Source: Streptantibioticus cattleyicolor NRRL 8057 = DSM 46488
Lineage (GTDB): Bacteria; Actinomycetota; Actinomycetes; Streptomycetales; Streptomycetaceae
Reading direction: 5' to 3'
DNA: 64,000 nt
Assembly: GCF_000240165.1 (NCBI RefSeq)
Contig: NC_017585.1
Coordinates: 1,426,001-1,490,000, forward strand
Shown here piece after piece: positions 32,101 to 52,545 of this stretch. Position numbers and translations under genes: made by a program. The notes beneath the pieces were generated by a model. The model saw only the letters and a program-made list of their open reading frames with translations, did not search any database and was not told the origin of the DNA. Every line of letters starts with the position of its first letter. The stretch's first letter is position 1.

Positions 32101-35100
32101 GACGTCGGCCGCCCCTTCACCGAGCTGGGCTTCGACTCGCTCACCGGGGTCGAACTGCGCAACCGGCTCTCCCGGGCCACCGGACTGACCCTGCCGGCCA
32201 CCCTCGTCTTCGACCACCCCACCCCGCTGGCCCTCGCGCGCGAACTCCACGCCGACCTGACCGGCGAGTTGCCGGAGCCCGCCCCGGCCGGGTACCCGAC
32301 GCGCCCGGCCGACACCGGGGCACCCGTGGCCGTGATCGGCATGAGCTGCCGGTTCCCCGGCGGCGCGGACTCACCCGCACTGTTCTGGCGCAACCTGCTC
32401 GACGGGGCCGACGCGGCCACCGACGTGCCGTCCGAACGCTGGGAGATGGACGCCTTCTACGACCCCCGGCGCGGCGCGCCCGGCAAGGCGTACACCCGCA
32501 AGGCCGCGCTCGTGCGCGACATCGCCGGCTGGGACGCGGAGTTCTTCGGCCACTCCCCGCAGGAGGCGATGCGCCTGGACCCGCAGCACCGGCTCGCGCT
32601 GGAACTGGTCTGGGAGGCGCTGGAGGACGCCGGCCTCCCGGCCGACCGGCTGCGCGGCAGCCGCACCGGCGTCTTCCTGGGCCTGAGCGACTCGCAGCAG
32701 TACGGGAACCGCCAGATCGACGCCGAAGGACCGGCGGCCCTGGACGACCCCAACTTCGGGCTCGGCCTGTCCGCCAGCGCCGCCGCCGGACGCATCGCCT
32801 ACCACCTGGACCTGCGCGGCCCCTGCCTGACCGTGGACACCGCCTGCTCCTCCGCGCTGACCGCCGTCCACCTGGCCGTGCAGAGCCTGCGGCGCGGCGA
32901 GTGCGAGACCGCCGTGGTGGTCGCCGCCTCCGCGCTGACCGACCCGGGGGCCTTCGTCCAGGCGTGCAAGATGAGCATGCTCGCCGCCGACGGACGCACC
33001 AAGACCTTCGACGCCGCCGCCGACGGCTTCGTCATGGGCGAGGGCGGCGGCGCCGTCGTCCTCCAGCGCGCCGACGACGCGGACCGGCGGCACCGGGCCG
33101 TCCACGCGGTCGTCCGCGGCACGGCGATGAACCAGGACGGACACAGCAACGGCCTCACCGCGCCCAACAAGCACGCCCAGGTCGCCGTCGTCCGCCAGGC
33201 GCTCGACGACGCCGGGCTGACCCCCGCCGACATCGGCTTCGTGGAGGCGCACGGCTCCGGCACCAGCCTCGGGGACGCCATCGAGATCGGCGCCCTCACC
33301 GAGGTGTTCGGCGACCGCCCCGCGACGTCGCCGCTGCTCGTCGGCGCCGTCAAGACCAACGTCGGACACCTGCTGACCGCCGCCGGCATGGCCGGACTCG
33401 TCAAGACCGTGCTGGCGCTGCGCACCGGACGGCTCCCCGGCAACCTGCACCTGACCACCCCCAACTCCCTGGTGGCGCTGGACGGTCCGGTCCGCCCGCT
33501 CACCGGCGGCGGAGCGCCGTTCCCGGACACCGGGGCGCGACGCAGGGCCGGGGTCAGCTCGTTCGGCTGGTCCGGCACCAACATCCACCTCGTGGTCGAG
33601 CAGGCACCCGAACCGGCGGCGGCCCCCGAGCCGCCCGCCGGGCCGCACCTGCTGCCGCTGTCCGCGGTCGGCGCCCCGGCGCTCGGCGCGCTGGCCGCCT
33701 CGCTCGCCGCGTGCGCCCTGCCACCGGCCGACCTCGCCCACGGACTCCAGACCGGGCGCACCGCGTTCCCGCTGCGCAAGGCGCTGGTCGTGGCCGACGC
33801 CGCCGACGCCGCGACCGCCCTGCGCGACCTCGACCCGGCCACCGCGACCACCGCCGACACCCGGCCCCACCGCGTCGGCCTCGTCCTCGCCGACACCCCG
33901 CCGGAGGCGTTCACCCGGCTCCACGAGACCGAACCGGCCTACCGCGCCGCCTACGACGAGTGCGCCGCCCACCCCGGCTTCGCGTCCCGGTACGCGTTCG
34001 CCCGGCTGCTGGAGACGTACGGCCTGGCCCCCGTGGTCCTCCTCGGCCACGGCGTCGGCGAGTTGGTGGCGGCCTGCCTGGCCGGGGTGTTCTCCACGGC
34101 CGACGCCATGGCGCTGGCCGCCGACCCGACGGCACCGGTGGCGCCCCCGGCCGAACCGCGGATCACCCTGGTCTCCCCGGTCACCGGTGCCGTGCTCACC
34201 CCCCGCCAGGCCCGCGATCCGGGCTACTGGTCGGGCGGCGACCGCACCGCGCGGTACGCCGAGGCGGCGGCCGAGTGCGCCCGCCACGCCAGCGTGGTCG
34301 TCACCACCGGCTCCGAACAGGACGCGGTGACCGTGCTGCCGTCCGACGGCGGACCGGTGGACCGCCGCAGCTGGCTGACGGCGCTCGGCCGGCTGTGGGA
34401 GGCCGGCGCCCCGGTCGACTTCGACGCCGCCCACCCCGTGCCGCGTACCGTCACCCGGCTGCCCGGCTACCCGTTCCAACGCGCCCGCTACTGGCCGATG
34501 CCGGCCGCCCGGCGGGCCCGTCCCGCCCCGGCACCGGAGAGCGGCGGCGAGCGGGGGGTGCGGTTCCTCGCCCCGACCTGGCGCCGGCACGACACCGTGG
34601 CCGTCGCCACGGCACCGGACGACGCGGCGGCGGTGGTCTTCGGCGACGAGGAGCCGGCCGGCCACCTCGGCGGCACCGTGCTGCCGCGCGGCGGCACCGC
34701 CGGGCACTACACCGACCTGCTGCTCGCCCACGCCCCCGCCGAGGGACCGCTGCGTATCGTCCACCAGGTGCCCGCCCCCGGCGACGACACCGACGCGGCG
34801 TGCGACGGCGGGGTGTTGAGCGTGCTGGCGCTGGTGCAGGCGCTCGGCCGGCTCTGGCCACAGCGCCACGTCGACCTGGTGGTCGCGCTGACCGGCGCGT
34901 ACGACGTGCTCGGCGGGGAAGGCGTCGAGCCGTTCGCGGCGGCCGTCACCGGCCTGTGCCGCTCGGTGGTGGTGGAGTACCCGAGGCTGCGGGTCCGCTG
35001 CGTCGACCTCGACCCCGCCGAGGCGCCCGCGACCCGCGCCGCCCAACTGCGCCGGGAGTTCGCCCTCGACACCCCGGCCGGCCCCGACGGCGTCGCCGGG

Positions 35101-36401
35101 CTGCTCAGCGCCTGGCGCCGCGGCCGCCGCTGGCTGCCGGGGACGGACGAGGTCCGGCTGCCGGGCGTCCGTGACGAGGTGGTCTGGCGCCCCGGCGCGG
35201 TGTACGCCATCACCGGCGGCACCGGCGGCCTCGGCCTGGCGCTCGCCCGCCGGCTCGCCCCCACCGGCGCCAAACTCGCCCTCATCGCCCGCTCCGAACT
35301 CCCCGCCGAGGAACTGTGGGACTGGTGGATCGACGGCCACCCCGCCACCGACCGCACCAGCGAGATCCTGCTGGCCGTCAGGGAACTGCGGGCCGCCGGC
35401 GCCGACGTGCTCACCGTACGCGCCGACATCGGCGACCCCGCCCAGGCCGCCCGCGCGCTGGACGAGGTCCGGACGCGTCTCGGCCCGCCGTACGCGGTGA
35501 TCCACGCGGCCGGCGTACCGGGCGGCGGCCTGCTCCAGACCAGGACCCGCGAGCAGGCGCTGTGCGTCCTCGCCCCCAAGATCCACGGAACCGTGGGCCT
35601 CGCCCGCGCGCTCCGCGCCCAGCCGCCCGAACTGCTCGTGCTCTACTCATCGTTGGTCACCGCGGTCGGCGGCCACGGCGAGGGCGACTACGGCGCCGCC
35701 AACGCCTTCCTCGACGCCTTCGCCCAGGCCGAGGACGGCCGGGCGGCGGCCCGCGTGGTCTCCGTCGGCTGGGGCCCCTGGCAGCGCGACCGCTGGCAGG
35801 CCCAGGCGTACGCGACCGCCCCCGGCGCGCTGGAGCGGGCCCGCCGCCACCGCGACGAGTACGGCCTCACCGACGAGGAAGGGCTGGACGCGCTCGGCAG
35901 CGTCCTCGCCGCCGGACCGCCGCACATCTACGTGCTCAACCAGCCGCTGCCCGACTTCGTGGCCACCGTGCGCGCACCGGCCGACCCCGGCGCCGCCGCC
36001 CCGGCCGTCCCGCCCGAACGCCGCTTCCCCCGGCCGGACCTGCGGGTCGCCCACCGCCCGCCACGCACCGACACCGAGCGGCGGGTGGCCCGGATCTGGG
36101 AGGAACTCCTCGGCATCGACGGCGTCGGCGTCCACGACCCGTTCTTCGAACTCGGCGGCACGTCACTGGTGGGCCTCGCCGTCGTCGCCCGCATCGGCGC
36201 CGAATCCGGCACCGAACTGCCCGCCGCCGCCCTCTTCGAACACCCCACCATCGCCGACCTCGCCACGCTGCTCGACGGCTCGGGCGGCGACGACCCCGCC
36301 CCGGCCGGCCGGCGGCCCGCCCCCGACGACGCCACCGGCCGAGGCCGACGCCGACGAGCCCGGGCCGGCGCCTCGACCAGCAAGCGCAGGAGGAACGCCC
36401 G

Positions 36402-36405
<4 letters not shown>
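26164..36405 (+). CDS. Type I PKS, two modules: KS-AT-DH-ER-KR-ACP and KS-(inactive AT)-KR-ACP
   Basis: 3413 residues, starting GTG 26164 with docking coil DENGKLRDYLTRLSGELHR. Module A: KS Cys206; AT Ser661 in GHSQGE with YASH at 761-764 (methylmalonyl); DH His967 in HRVSGRVLLP; ER loop from 1507; KR from 1689, LDD, Tyr1826; ACP Ser1992. It adds a saturated unit with a methyl branch. Module B belongs to another lineage: KS Cys2228 in DTACSSA with HGSGT instead of HGTGT; a shortened AT region whose nucleophile motif reads GHGVGE, Gly2630 replacing Ser, so it cannot form the acyl-enzyme; KR from 3018 with Tyr3176; PCP-like carrier Ser3334 in GGTSL. The C-terminus (about 3393-3413) is strongly basic. 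Module B is predicted to use hydroxymalonyl-ACP loaded in trans. Confidence 0.9.
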
Positions 36406-45655
<9,250 letters not shown>

Positions 45656-45659
<4 letters not shown>

Positions 45660-48600
45660 GCGAGGACACCGAGTCGCAGCTGGCCGTCGTGGGCATGGCC
45701 GGCCGCTTCCCCGGCGCGGGCGACGTGACCGCGTTCTGGCGCAACCTCACCGCGGGCGTCGGCGGCATCCGGGAGATCACCCACGAGGAACTGGCCGCCG
45801 CCAAGGTGCCCGCCGCCGTACGGGCCGACCCGGCGTACGTGCGCAAGGGAGCCCCGCTCGCGGACACCGACCTGTTCGACGCCGCGTTCTTCGGCTACAG
45901 CCCGCGCGAGGCGGAGGTCACCGATCCGCAGCACCGGATGTTCCTGGAGTGCGCCTGGGAAGCGCTGGAGGGCGCCGGATACCGGCCCACCGCGGTCCCC
46001 GGCAAGGTCGGCGTCTTCGGCGGCGTCGCCCCCAGCACCTACGGCCTGCGGCACGTGCTCACCCGCCCCGAGGTGATGGCCACCATCACCATGGAGCAGT
46101 ACGGCACGGGCACCACCGCCGACGCGCTGTGCACGATGGTCGCCTACAAACTGGGGCTGACCGGGCCGGTGCTGGGCGTGCAGACCAACTGCTCGACCTC
46201 GCTGGTCGCCGTCCACCTCGCGGCGCAGGCCCTGCTCACCTACGACTGCGACGTGGCCCTGGCCGGCGGGGCGGCCATCGCCGACCCGCTGCCCGTCGGC
46301 TACCCCTTCGAGGACGGCTCGATCGTCTCCCCGGACGGCACCGTACGCAGCTTCGACGCCGACGCGGCCGGCACCGTCGTCGGCAACGGCGTCGGCGTGG
46401 TGGCGCTCAAGCGCCTGGCCGACGCGGAGCGCGACGGCGACCACGTCTGGGCGGTCCTCCTGGGCAGCGCGGTCAACAACGACGGGGCGGGGCGCGCCGG
46501 TTACGGGGCCCCGGGCGTCGACGGCCAGAGCGCCGTGATGACGTACGCGCTCGCCGTCGCCGACGTCGACCCCGGTGACGTGGGGTACGTCGAATGCCAC
46601 GCCACCGGCACCCGGCTCGGCGACGCCATCGAACTGGCCGCGCTGGACCGGGCGTTCCCCGGCACGCCCGAGCGTCCCCGGGTGCTCTCCTCGCTCAAGC
46701 CCGACATCGGCCACCTGGACCGGGCCTCCGGCGTCGCCGGGCTCATCAAGGCCGTCCTGGCGCTCCACCACCGGGTGCTCCCCGCCACCCGGGGCTTCCG
46801 GCGGCCCAACCGGGCGCTGGACACCGCCCGGTTCACCGTCCTCACCGAGGACCGGCCGTGGCCGCCCGGACCCCGCCCCCGCCGCGCCTGCGTCAGCTCG
46901 TTCGGAGCCGGCGGCACCAACGCGCACGTGGTGCTCCAGGAGGCCCCGCAGCCCCCGCCGCGCGCCGAGGCCCCCGGCCCGCACCTGCTGGTGCTCTCGG
47001 CGCGTACCCCGACCGCCCTGAAGGAGTCGGTACGGCGGCTGCACGCCCGGCTGAGCGGACCGGACGCGCCGGAGCTGTGCGACGTCGCCCACACCGTGCA
47101 GCGAAGCCGCGCCGGGTTCGCCCACCGGACCGCCGTGGTCTGCGCCGACCTCGCCGAGGCGGTCAAGGCGCTCGCCGATCCGGACGCGCTCCCCGTCACC
47201 GGACCGGTGGCGCTGTCCGGGCGGCGGGTCACCCCGGGCGGGCCCGCCGAGGCCGCCGAACGATGGCTGGCGGGCGACGACGTCGACTTCTCGGCGCTGC
47301 ACGACGGGCCGCGGCGCCGGGTGCCGCTGCCCACCTACCCGTTCGAGCGGCGCCGCTACTTCATCGACCGCGCCGACGCCCCGACCGCGCCCGCCCCGGT
47401 GCGGGAGGCCGCCACCGGACGCCTGCCGGAGCTGGCCGACTGGTTCTCCCACCCCACCTGGCGCTGCGTGCCGCTGCTCGGCGACCCCGACCCGGCCACG
47501 CTGCGCCGGCACGGCCCCTGGTGGGTGCTGGCCGACGCCGGACCGGGCGCCGAGGCCGCCGCGACGCTGGCCCGCGCCGGGGCCGAGGTGGTCCGCCTCA
47601 CCAGCGGTGACCGCGGCTACGCCGAGGTGCTGGCGGCCGGGCCCCGGCCCCGTACCGTGGTGCACGCGCTGCTGCCCGGCCGGGAGACCGACGACGCCGG
47701 CGCGCTGCGGGAGGGCTTCCACTCGGTGCGCGCCCTCGCCGGGGCGCTGGCCGAGGACCCCCGCCCCGGCCCCGTCACGCTGCTGCTGTGCACCTCCGGC
47801 GCCGTTGAGGCGACCGGCGGCGACCTGCGCCACCCCGAGCAGGCCACGCTGGTGGGGCTGCGCCCCGTGCTCGGCCAGGAGTTCGGCGACCTGACCTGCC
47901 GCCTGGCCGACACCACCGCCGCCACCCGCGGCGCCGACCTGCTGCGCGAGGCCGTCCTCGGCGAGGGCGCCGAACCGGTGGCGCTGCGCGGCGCCGACCG
48001 CTGGGTACGCGGCTTCGACCCGATCCGCCCGCCCGCCTCCCCGCCCGGCCGCCCGGTGATCCGCCCCGGCTCGACGGTGCTGATCACCGGCGGCCTCGGC
48101 ACCGTCGGCACCGCTCTCGCCGAGCGACTGGCCCGCCGCGCCTGCTCGTTGGTGCTCCTCGGCCGTACCCCCGTGCCACCCGAGGCGGCCTGGGACGCCC
48201 CGGACCACGACCGGCGCGCGGCGGCGGCGATCGCGGCGGTACGCCGGCTGCGCGCCCTCGGCGCCGAGGTGCTGACCGTGGCGGCGGACATCGCCGACCG
48301 GACGGCCGTGGCCGAAGCCCTCACGGCGGCACGGGAACGCTTCGGGACGATCGACGTGGTAATCCACGCCGCGGGCACGCAAGGGGCGCGCTACTTCGGG
48401 TTCGCCCCCTCGCTCACCGACGACGTGTGCGACCTGCACTTCCGTTCCAAGGCCGGCGGCCTGCGGGTCCTCGACGAACTCCTCGGCGCCGACGAGGCGC
48501 CGCTGCGGATCGCCGTCTCCTCGCTCGCCGCGGTCCTCGGCGGGGTCGGCTACGGCGCCTACGCCGCGGCCAACGCGGCGATGGACGCCCACGCCCGCGC

Positions 48601-49120
48601 GAGCGGCCGGTGGCTGCCGGTCGACTTCGACACCTGGAACCTCGGCCAGGACCCGCACGGCGACCTCGGCGCGACCATGAAGGACTTCCACTACGACGCC
48701 GACGAGGGCTTCGAGGTGCTCCAGCGCTGCCTCGCGCTGACCGGCCGGGTCCGCCAGGTGGTGGTCTCCACCGGCTCGCTGCGAAGCCGCCTGGACCAGT
48801 GGACGGCACCGGGCGCCGGCCCGGACCGGGAACCCGGCGCCACCCGGACCCGCCACCCGCGGCCGGAGCTGATGACCGGCTACGAGCCGCCGGCCACGCC
48901 CCAGGAGGCGGCGCTCGCCGAGATCTGGGGCGACATCCTCGGCGTCGACGGCGTCGGCGTGCACGACAGCTTCTTCGACCTCGGCGGCCACTCCCTGACC
49001 GCCGTCCGGATGATGGCCAAGGTCCGCGGCCGGTTCGGAGGCTTTCCCGTCGCGGTGCTCCTGGAGAACCCGACGGTCCGCAGTTTCTGTGCAGTGATCA
49101 ACGGAAGGAATCCCGGGTGA
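45656..49120 (+). CDS. Type I PKS, one AT-less module: KS-KR-ACP
   Basis: 1154 residues. ATG overlaps the previous stop (ATGA), with a purine-rich ribosome site. The N-terminus is short and acidic (MSEDTESQLAVVGMAG). KS: Cys179 in VQTNCSTSL; the family His motif reads CHATGT. The KS-AT linker (LLVLSARTPTALKESVRRL) runs straight into the post-AT linker (PLPTYPFERRRYF), so the AT domain is missing. KR: GGLGTVG from about 812, Tyr969. PCP-like carrier: Ser1113 in GGHSL. No thioesterase or reductase domain follows, although this is probably the last module. It needs an extender loaded in trans and a separate release route. It is coupled by GTGA overlap to the hydroxymalonyl cassette. Confidence 0.9.
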
Positions 49121-50025
49121 CCCTGACAGGAGTCGTCGGCGCGGGCGTGATGGGCGCCGGCGTCGCGCAGAACCTGGCCCAAGCCGGCCACGACGTCGTC
49201 CTGGTCGACAACGACCCCGACGCGGTGACCAAGGCGCTGTCCACGATCGAACTCAACTGCCGGACGAGCCGGCTGCTCGGCGGCCCCGACCTCGACCCGG
49301 ACGCCGTACTGGCCCGGATCACCGCCGGCACCGACCTGGCCCCGCTCGCCGACGCGGAGACGGTGATCGAGAACATCACCGAGAACTGGGAGCTCAAGCG
49401 CGCGCTCTACCTGGAGCTGGACCAGGTGGTGCGGGCGGACGCGGTGTTCGTCGCCAACACCTCGGCCATCCCGATCACCCGCCTGGCGTCGCTCACCCGC
49501 CGCCCACGCCAGTTCGTCGGCGTGCACTTCATGAACCCGGTGCCGATGAAACCGGCCGTGGAACTGATCCCCGGCCACCACACCTCCCCCGAGGCGCTGG
49601 AACGGGTCCGCGCCCTGCTCACCTCCATGGGCAAGAAGGCGATCCAGGTCAACGACGCCTGCGGGTTCGTCTCCAACCGGGTGCTGATGCTCACCGTCAA
49701 CGAGGCCGCGTTCCTGGTCCACGAGGGCGTCGCCGACGCCGAGACCGTCGACGAGGTCTTCCGCAGTTGCTTCGGCCACCCGATGGGCCCGCTCCAGACC
49801 GCCGACCTGATCGGCGTCGACACCATCCTCTACAGCATCGAGGTGCTCCACGAGCACTTCGCCGACAGCAAGTACCGCCCCTGCCCGCTGCTGAAGCAGA
49901 TGACCGACGCGGGCCTCCACGGCCGCAAGACCGGCCGCGGCTTCTACACGTACGACGCACCGGCGGCGCCGTCCCCCGTGGCCGCCGCCGGCAACGGATC
50001 CCGTCCCTCCGCAGTCACCCGTTGA
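49117..50025 (+). CDS. fkbK: 3-hydroxyacyl-CoA dehydrogenase-like (FkbK family)
   Basis: 302 residues. N-terminal NAD-binding fold with GAGVMGAGVAQNLAQAGHDV, then the conserved ANTSAIPIT and GVHFMNPVPMKPAVELIPG, and a C-terminal helical domain with GRKTGRGFYTYD. In methoxymalonyl/hydroxymalonyl-ACP pathways this enzyme oxidises the C-3 hydroxyl of glyceryl-ACP. GTG 49117 overlaps the PKS stop (GTGA), with GGAAGGAA upstream. First gene of a K-J-I-H set in tight succession. A fatty-acid beta-oxidation role is less likely here. Confidence 0.88.
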   Translation: MTLTGVVGAGVMGAGVAQNLAQAGHDVVLVDNDPDAVTKALSTIELNCRTSRLLGGPDLDPDAVLARITAGTDLAPLADAETVIENITENWELKRALYLELDQVVRADAVFVANTSAIPITRLASLTRRPRQFVGVHFMNPVPMKPAVELIPGHHTSPEALERVRALLTSMGKKAIQVNDACGFVSNRVLMLTVNEAAFLVHEGVADAETVDEVFRSCFGHPMGPLQTADLIGVDTILYSIEVLHEHFADSKYRPCPLLKQMTDAGLHGRKTGRGFYTYDAPAAPSPVAAAGNGSRPSAVTR

Positions 50026-50037
50026 GGAGCACGTCCC

Positions 50038-50295
50038 ATGACCGACTTCCGCGCACCCGTCCGTGACTTCATCCTGGCACGCTTCCCGAACCTCGAACTC
50101 GCCGACGACGACGACATCTTCGCGCTCGGCTTCGTCAACTCGCTCTTCGCCATGGAACTGGTGATGTTCGTGGAGAAGACCTTCGGCACCAAGGTGCCCA
50201 ACAACGAGATACGCCTCGACAACTTCCGCACCGTCGAGCGGATGGGCGACCTGGTCGCCCGGATCACCGCCGGCGACCGTGCCACCGTGAGCTGA
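50038..50295 (+). CDS. fkbJ: Discrete acyl carrier protein for the glyceryl/hydroxymalonyl unit (FkbJ family)
   Basis: 85 residues. The phosphopantetheine Ser lies in GFVNSLFAMEL. It carries the three-carbon unit while FkbH, FkbK and FkbI act, then presents hydroxymalonyl to the PKS. ATG 50038 follows gaggagc with short spacing; the gene sits 12 bp after fkbK and 10 bp before fkbI. Confidence 0.88.
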   Translation: MTDFRAPVRDFILARFPNLELADDDDIFALGFVNSLFAMELVMFVEKTFGTKVPNNEIRLDNFRTVERMGDLVARITAGDRATVS

Positions 50296-50305
50296 GGCGC
50301 CGGCC

Positions 50306-51451
50306 GTGTCGAGCCTGACGACCGACCACGACCCGGCCGCCGGCGTCCCCGCCGCGATACGGAGCTTCGTCGACGACGAGATCGTGCCGTACGCCGGCGA
50401 GTGGGACCGGGCCGAACGCATCCCCCGCGACGTGCTGGACCGCATCTGCGAACTGGGCCTGTGGGCCCCGTTCCTCCCCGAGGCGCACGGCGGGGCCGCC
50501 CTGCCGTGGACCGAGGTCGGCCGCCTCCACGAGGAGGTGGGCCGCGGCTGCTCCGCGGTACGCAGCCTGCTGACCGTCCACACCATGGTCGCCGGCACCG
50601 TGCTGCGCTGGGGCACCGACGAACAGCGCGCCCGGTGGCTGCCGCTACTGGCCCGGGGTGAACCGCTGGGCGCCTTCTGCCTGTCCGAGCCGGACAGCGG
50701 CAGCGCCGCCGACGCGGCCGGCACCGTCGCCGTACCCGACGGCACCGGCTGGCGGCTCACCGGCACCAAGACGTGGATCACCGGCGGCCAGGTCGCCGGG
50801 GTGCTGCTGGTCTTCGCCCGCGTCCAGGACGCCATGTCGGCGTTCCTGGTGCCGGCGGACGCCCCGGGCGTCACCGTCACACCGCTGGGCGGCATGATGG
50901 GCACCCCCGGCAGCATGCTCGCCCGCATCGACCTCGACCGCGTCCCCGTGGACGCGCAGGCGCTCATCGGCCCGGAGGGGTGGGCCGCGGGCACCGTGAT
51001 GACCGGGGCGCTCGACCTGGGCCGGTTCAGCGTCGCCAGCGGCAGCGTCGGCGTGGTCCGCGCCTGCCTCGACGCCTGCGTGGCCTACACCGCGCGCCGC
51101 CGGGTACGCGGCGCCAAGCTCTCCGAACTGCCGCTGATCCGCCGCAAGATCAGCGACATGGTGGTCGCCGGCCGGGCCGGCCGGCTGCTCTGCGCCGAGG
51201 CCGGACGCCTCAAGGACGACGACGACCCCGCCACCATCATGGCCAGCTGGATCGCCAAGTACTACACGTCCACCGCCGCCACCGCGGCCTCCGCGGACGC
51301 CGTGCAGATCCACGGCGCCCACGGGTTCAGCCCCGACTACCCGGTGGCGCGCTACTACCGCGACGCCCGGGTCGCCGAGGTCATCGAGGGCAGCACCGAA
51401 CTTCAGCAGCTCACCATCGCCGACGTGGCATACCAGGAGGCACGAGCATGA
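50306..51451 (+). CDS. fkbI: Acyl-CoA dehydrogenase-like (FkbI family)
   Basis: 381 residues of the flavin-dependent acyl-CoA dehydrogenase fold. Recognisable segments are GAFCLSEPDSGSAADAAGTV (FAD/substrate loop), TKTWITGGQVAGVLLVFARV, and the C-terminal QIHGAHGFSPDYPVARYYRD followed by EVIEGSTELQQL. In the FkbG-K pathway this enzyme oxidises the ACP-bound hydroxy-aldehyde level intermediate towards the malonyl acid. Start GTG 50306. Its stop overlaps the fkbH start (ATGA). Confidence 0.88.
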   Translation: MSSLTTDHDPAAGVPAAIRSFVDDEIVPYAGEWDRAERIPRDVLDRICELGLWAPFLPEAHGGAALPWTEVGRLHEEVGRGCSAVRSLLTVHTMVAGTVLRWGTDEQRARWLPLLARGEPLGAFCLSEPDSGSAADAAGTVAVPDGTGWRLTGTKTWITGGQVAGVLLVFARVQDAMSAFLVPADAPGVTVTPLGGMMGTPGSMLARIDLDRVPVDAQALIGPEGWAAGTVMTGALDLGRFSVASGSVGVVRACLDACVAYTARRRVRGAKLSELPLIRRKISDMVVAGRAGRLLCAEAGRLKDDDDPATIMASWIAKYYTSTAATAASADAVQIHGAHGFSPDYPVARYYRDARVAEVIEGSTELQQLTIADVAYQEARA

Positions 51452-52518
51452 GCACGGAGACGGCCGCCGGGCGCACCCCGCGGACCACGCCCCGGCGCGG
51501 CAGGATCAAATGCGTGGTGTGGGACCTGGACGACACCGTGTGGGACGGCGTCCTGCTGGAGGACGGCGAGGTCACCGTCCGCCCCGCGGTGGTCGCCGAG
51601 ATCCGGCGCCTGGACGGGCTGGGCATCCTGCACTCCGTCGCCAGCCGCAACGACCACGAGGCGGCCATGGCCAGACTGCGCGCGGCCGGACTCGACGACT
51701 ACTTCCTGCACCCGCAGATCGGCTGGAACCCCAAGTCCGCCTCGGTGGCCGAGGTCGCCAAGGCCCTCAACATCGGCCTGGACACCATCGCGTTCGTCGA
51801 CGACCAGCCGTTCGAGCGCGAGGAGGTGGCCCACGCGCTCCCGCAGATCCTCACCGTCGACGCCGCCGACATCCACACCGCGCTGCGCACCGAGGAGTTC
51901 CGGCCCCGGTTCGTCACCGACGAGTCCCGCACCCGCCGCGCCATGTACCGCAGCGCCATCGAGCGCGACCAGGTCGAGCGGGAGTACACCGGCACCAGCG
52001 AGGAGTTCCTCGCCACCTTGGACATGGTCTTCACCATCGCCCCCGCCCGCCCCGGCGACCTGCAACGCGCCGAGGAGCTGACGGTACGCACCAACCAGCT
52101 CAACGCCACCGGCCGCACCTACTCCTACGACGAACTCGACGCGCTGCGCCGCTCCGACGACCACCTGCTGCTGGTGGCCGGCCTCACCGACAAGTACGGC
52201 AGCTACGGCACCATCGGCCTGGCCCTGGTCGAGAAGGGCAGGCCCGCCTGGCACCTGCGGATGATGCTGATGTCCTGCCGGGTCATGTCCCGCGGCGTCG
52301 GCACCGTGCTGCTCAACCACGTCATGGGCCTGGCCAAGGCGGACGGCGCCACGCTGCGCGCCGACTTCGTGGAGACCGGACGCAACCGCGTCATGTACGT
52401 CACCTACGCGTTCGCCGGCTTCACCGAGGCCCAGCGCGACGGCGACCGGATCGTGCTGGAGTCCCGGCTGGACGAGATCCAGCCGCCGCCCGCCTACCTG
52501 ACCCTCGACATCGCCTGA
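51448..52518 (+). CDS. fkbH: Glyceryl-ACP-forming HAD enzyme (FkbH family)
   Basis: 356 residues. N-terminal HAD phosphatase domain with the nucleophile motif D26-L-D-D-T in VVWDLDDTVWDG, followed by the family blocks SRNDHEAAM and AFVDDQPFEREEV. The C-terminal GNAT-like half has TNQLNATGRTYS and LMSCRVMSRGVG. FkbH proteins dephosphorylate 1,3-bisphosphoglycerate and load the glyceryl group onto the ACP, the first step to hydroxy- or methoxymalonyl-ACP. ATG overlaps the fkbI stop, with AGGAGG upstream. FkbH alone also occurs in tetronate pathways, but the K-J-I partners favour hydroxymalonyl. Confidence 0.92.
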   Translation: MSTETAAGRTPRTTPRRGRIKCVVWDLDDTVWDGVLLEDGEVTVRPAVVAEIRRLDGLGILHSVASRNDHEAAMARLRAAGLDDYFLHPQIGWNPKSASVAEVAKALNIGLDTIAFVDDQPFEREEVAHALPQILTVDAADIHTALRTEEFRPRFVTDESRTRRAMYRSAIERDQVEREYTGTSEEFLATLDMVFTIAPARPGDLQRAEELTVRTNQLNATGRTYSYDELDALRRSDDHLLLVAGLTDKYGSYGTIGLALVEKGRPAWHLRMMLMSCRVMSRGVGTVLLNHVMGLAKADGATLRADFVETGRNRVMYVTYAFAGFTEAQRDGDRIVLESRLDEIQPPPAYLTLDIA

Positions 52519-52545
52519 CTCCGCTCGAAAGGGAACCCGCCCGCG

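Noticed and set aside
26011-32250. Very long antisense frames (up to about 2000 codons) across the PKS genes
   Set aside because: Typical high-GC shadows: Gly/Arg/His-rich, without domains, opposite to clearly functional PKS modules.
35316-36401. Plus-strand frame extending the 36402 PKS gene upstream to 35316
   Set aside because: It is an out-of-frame shadow of the preceding PKS gene; ATG 36402 has a strong ribosome site and ATGA overlap.
49117-52518. Tetronate-type glyceryl pathway
   Set aside because: FkbH and an ACP fit, but the dehydrogenases FkbK and FkbI are present and no tetronate-forming KAS-III-like enzyme is seen.
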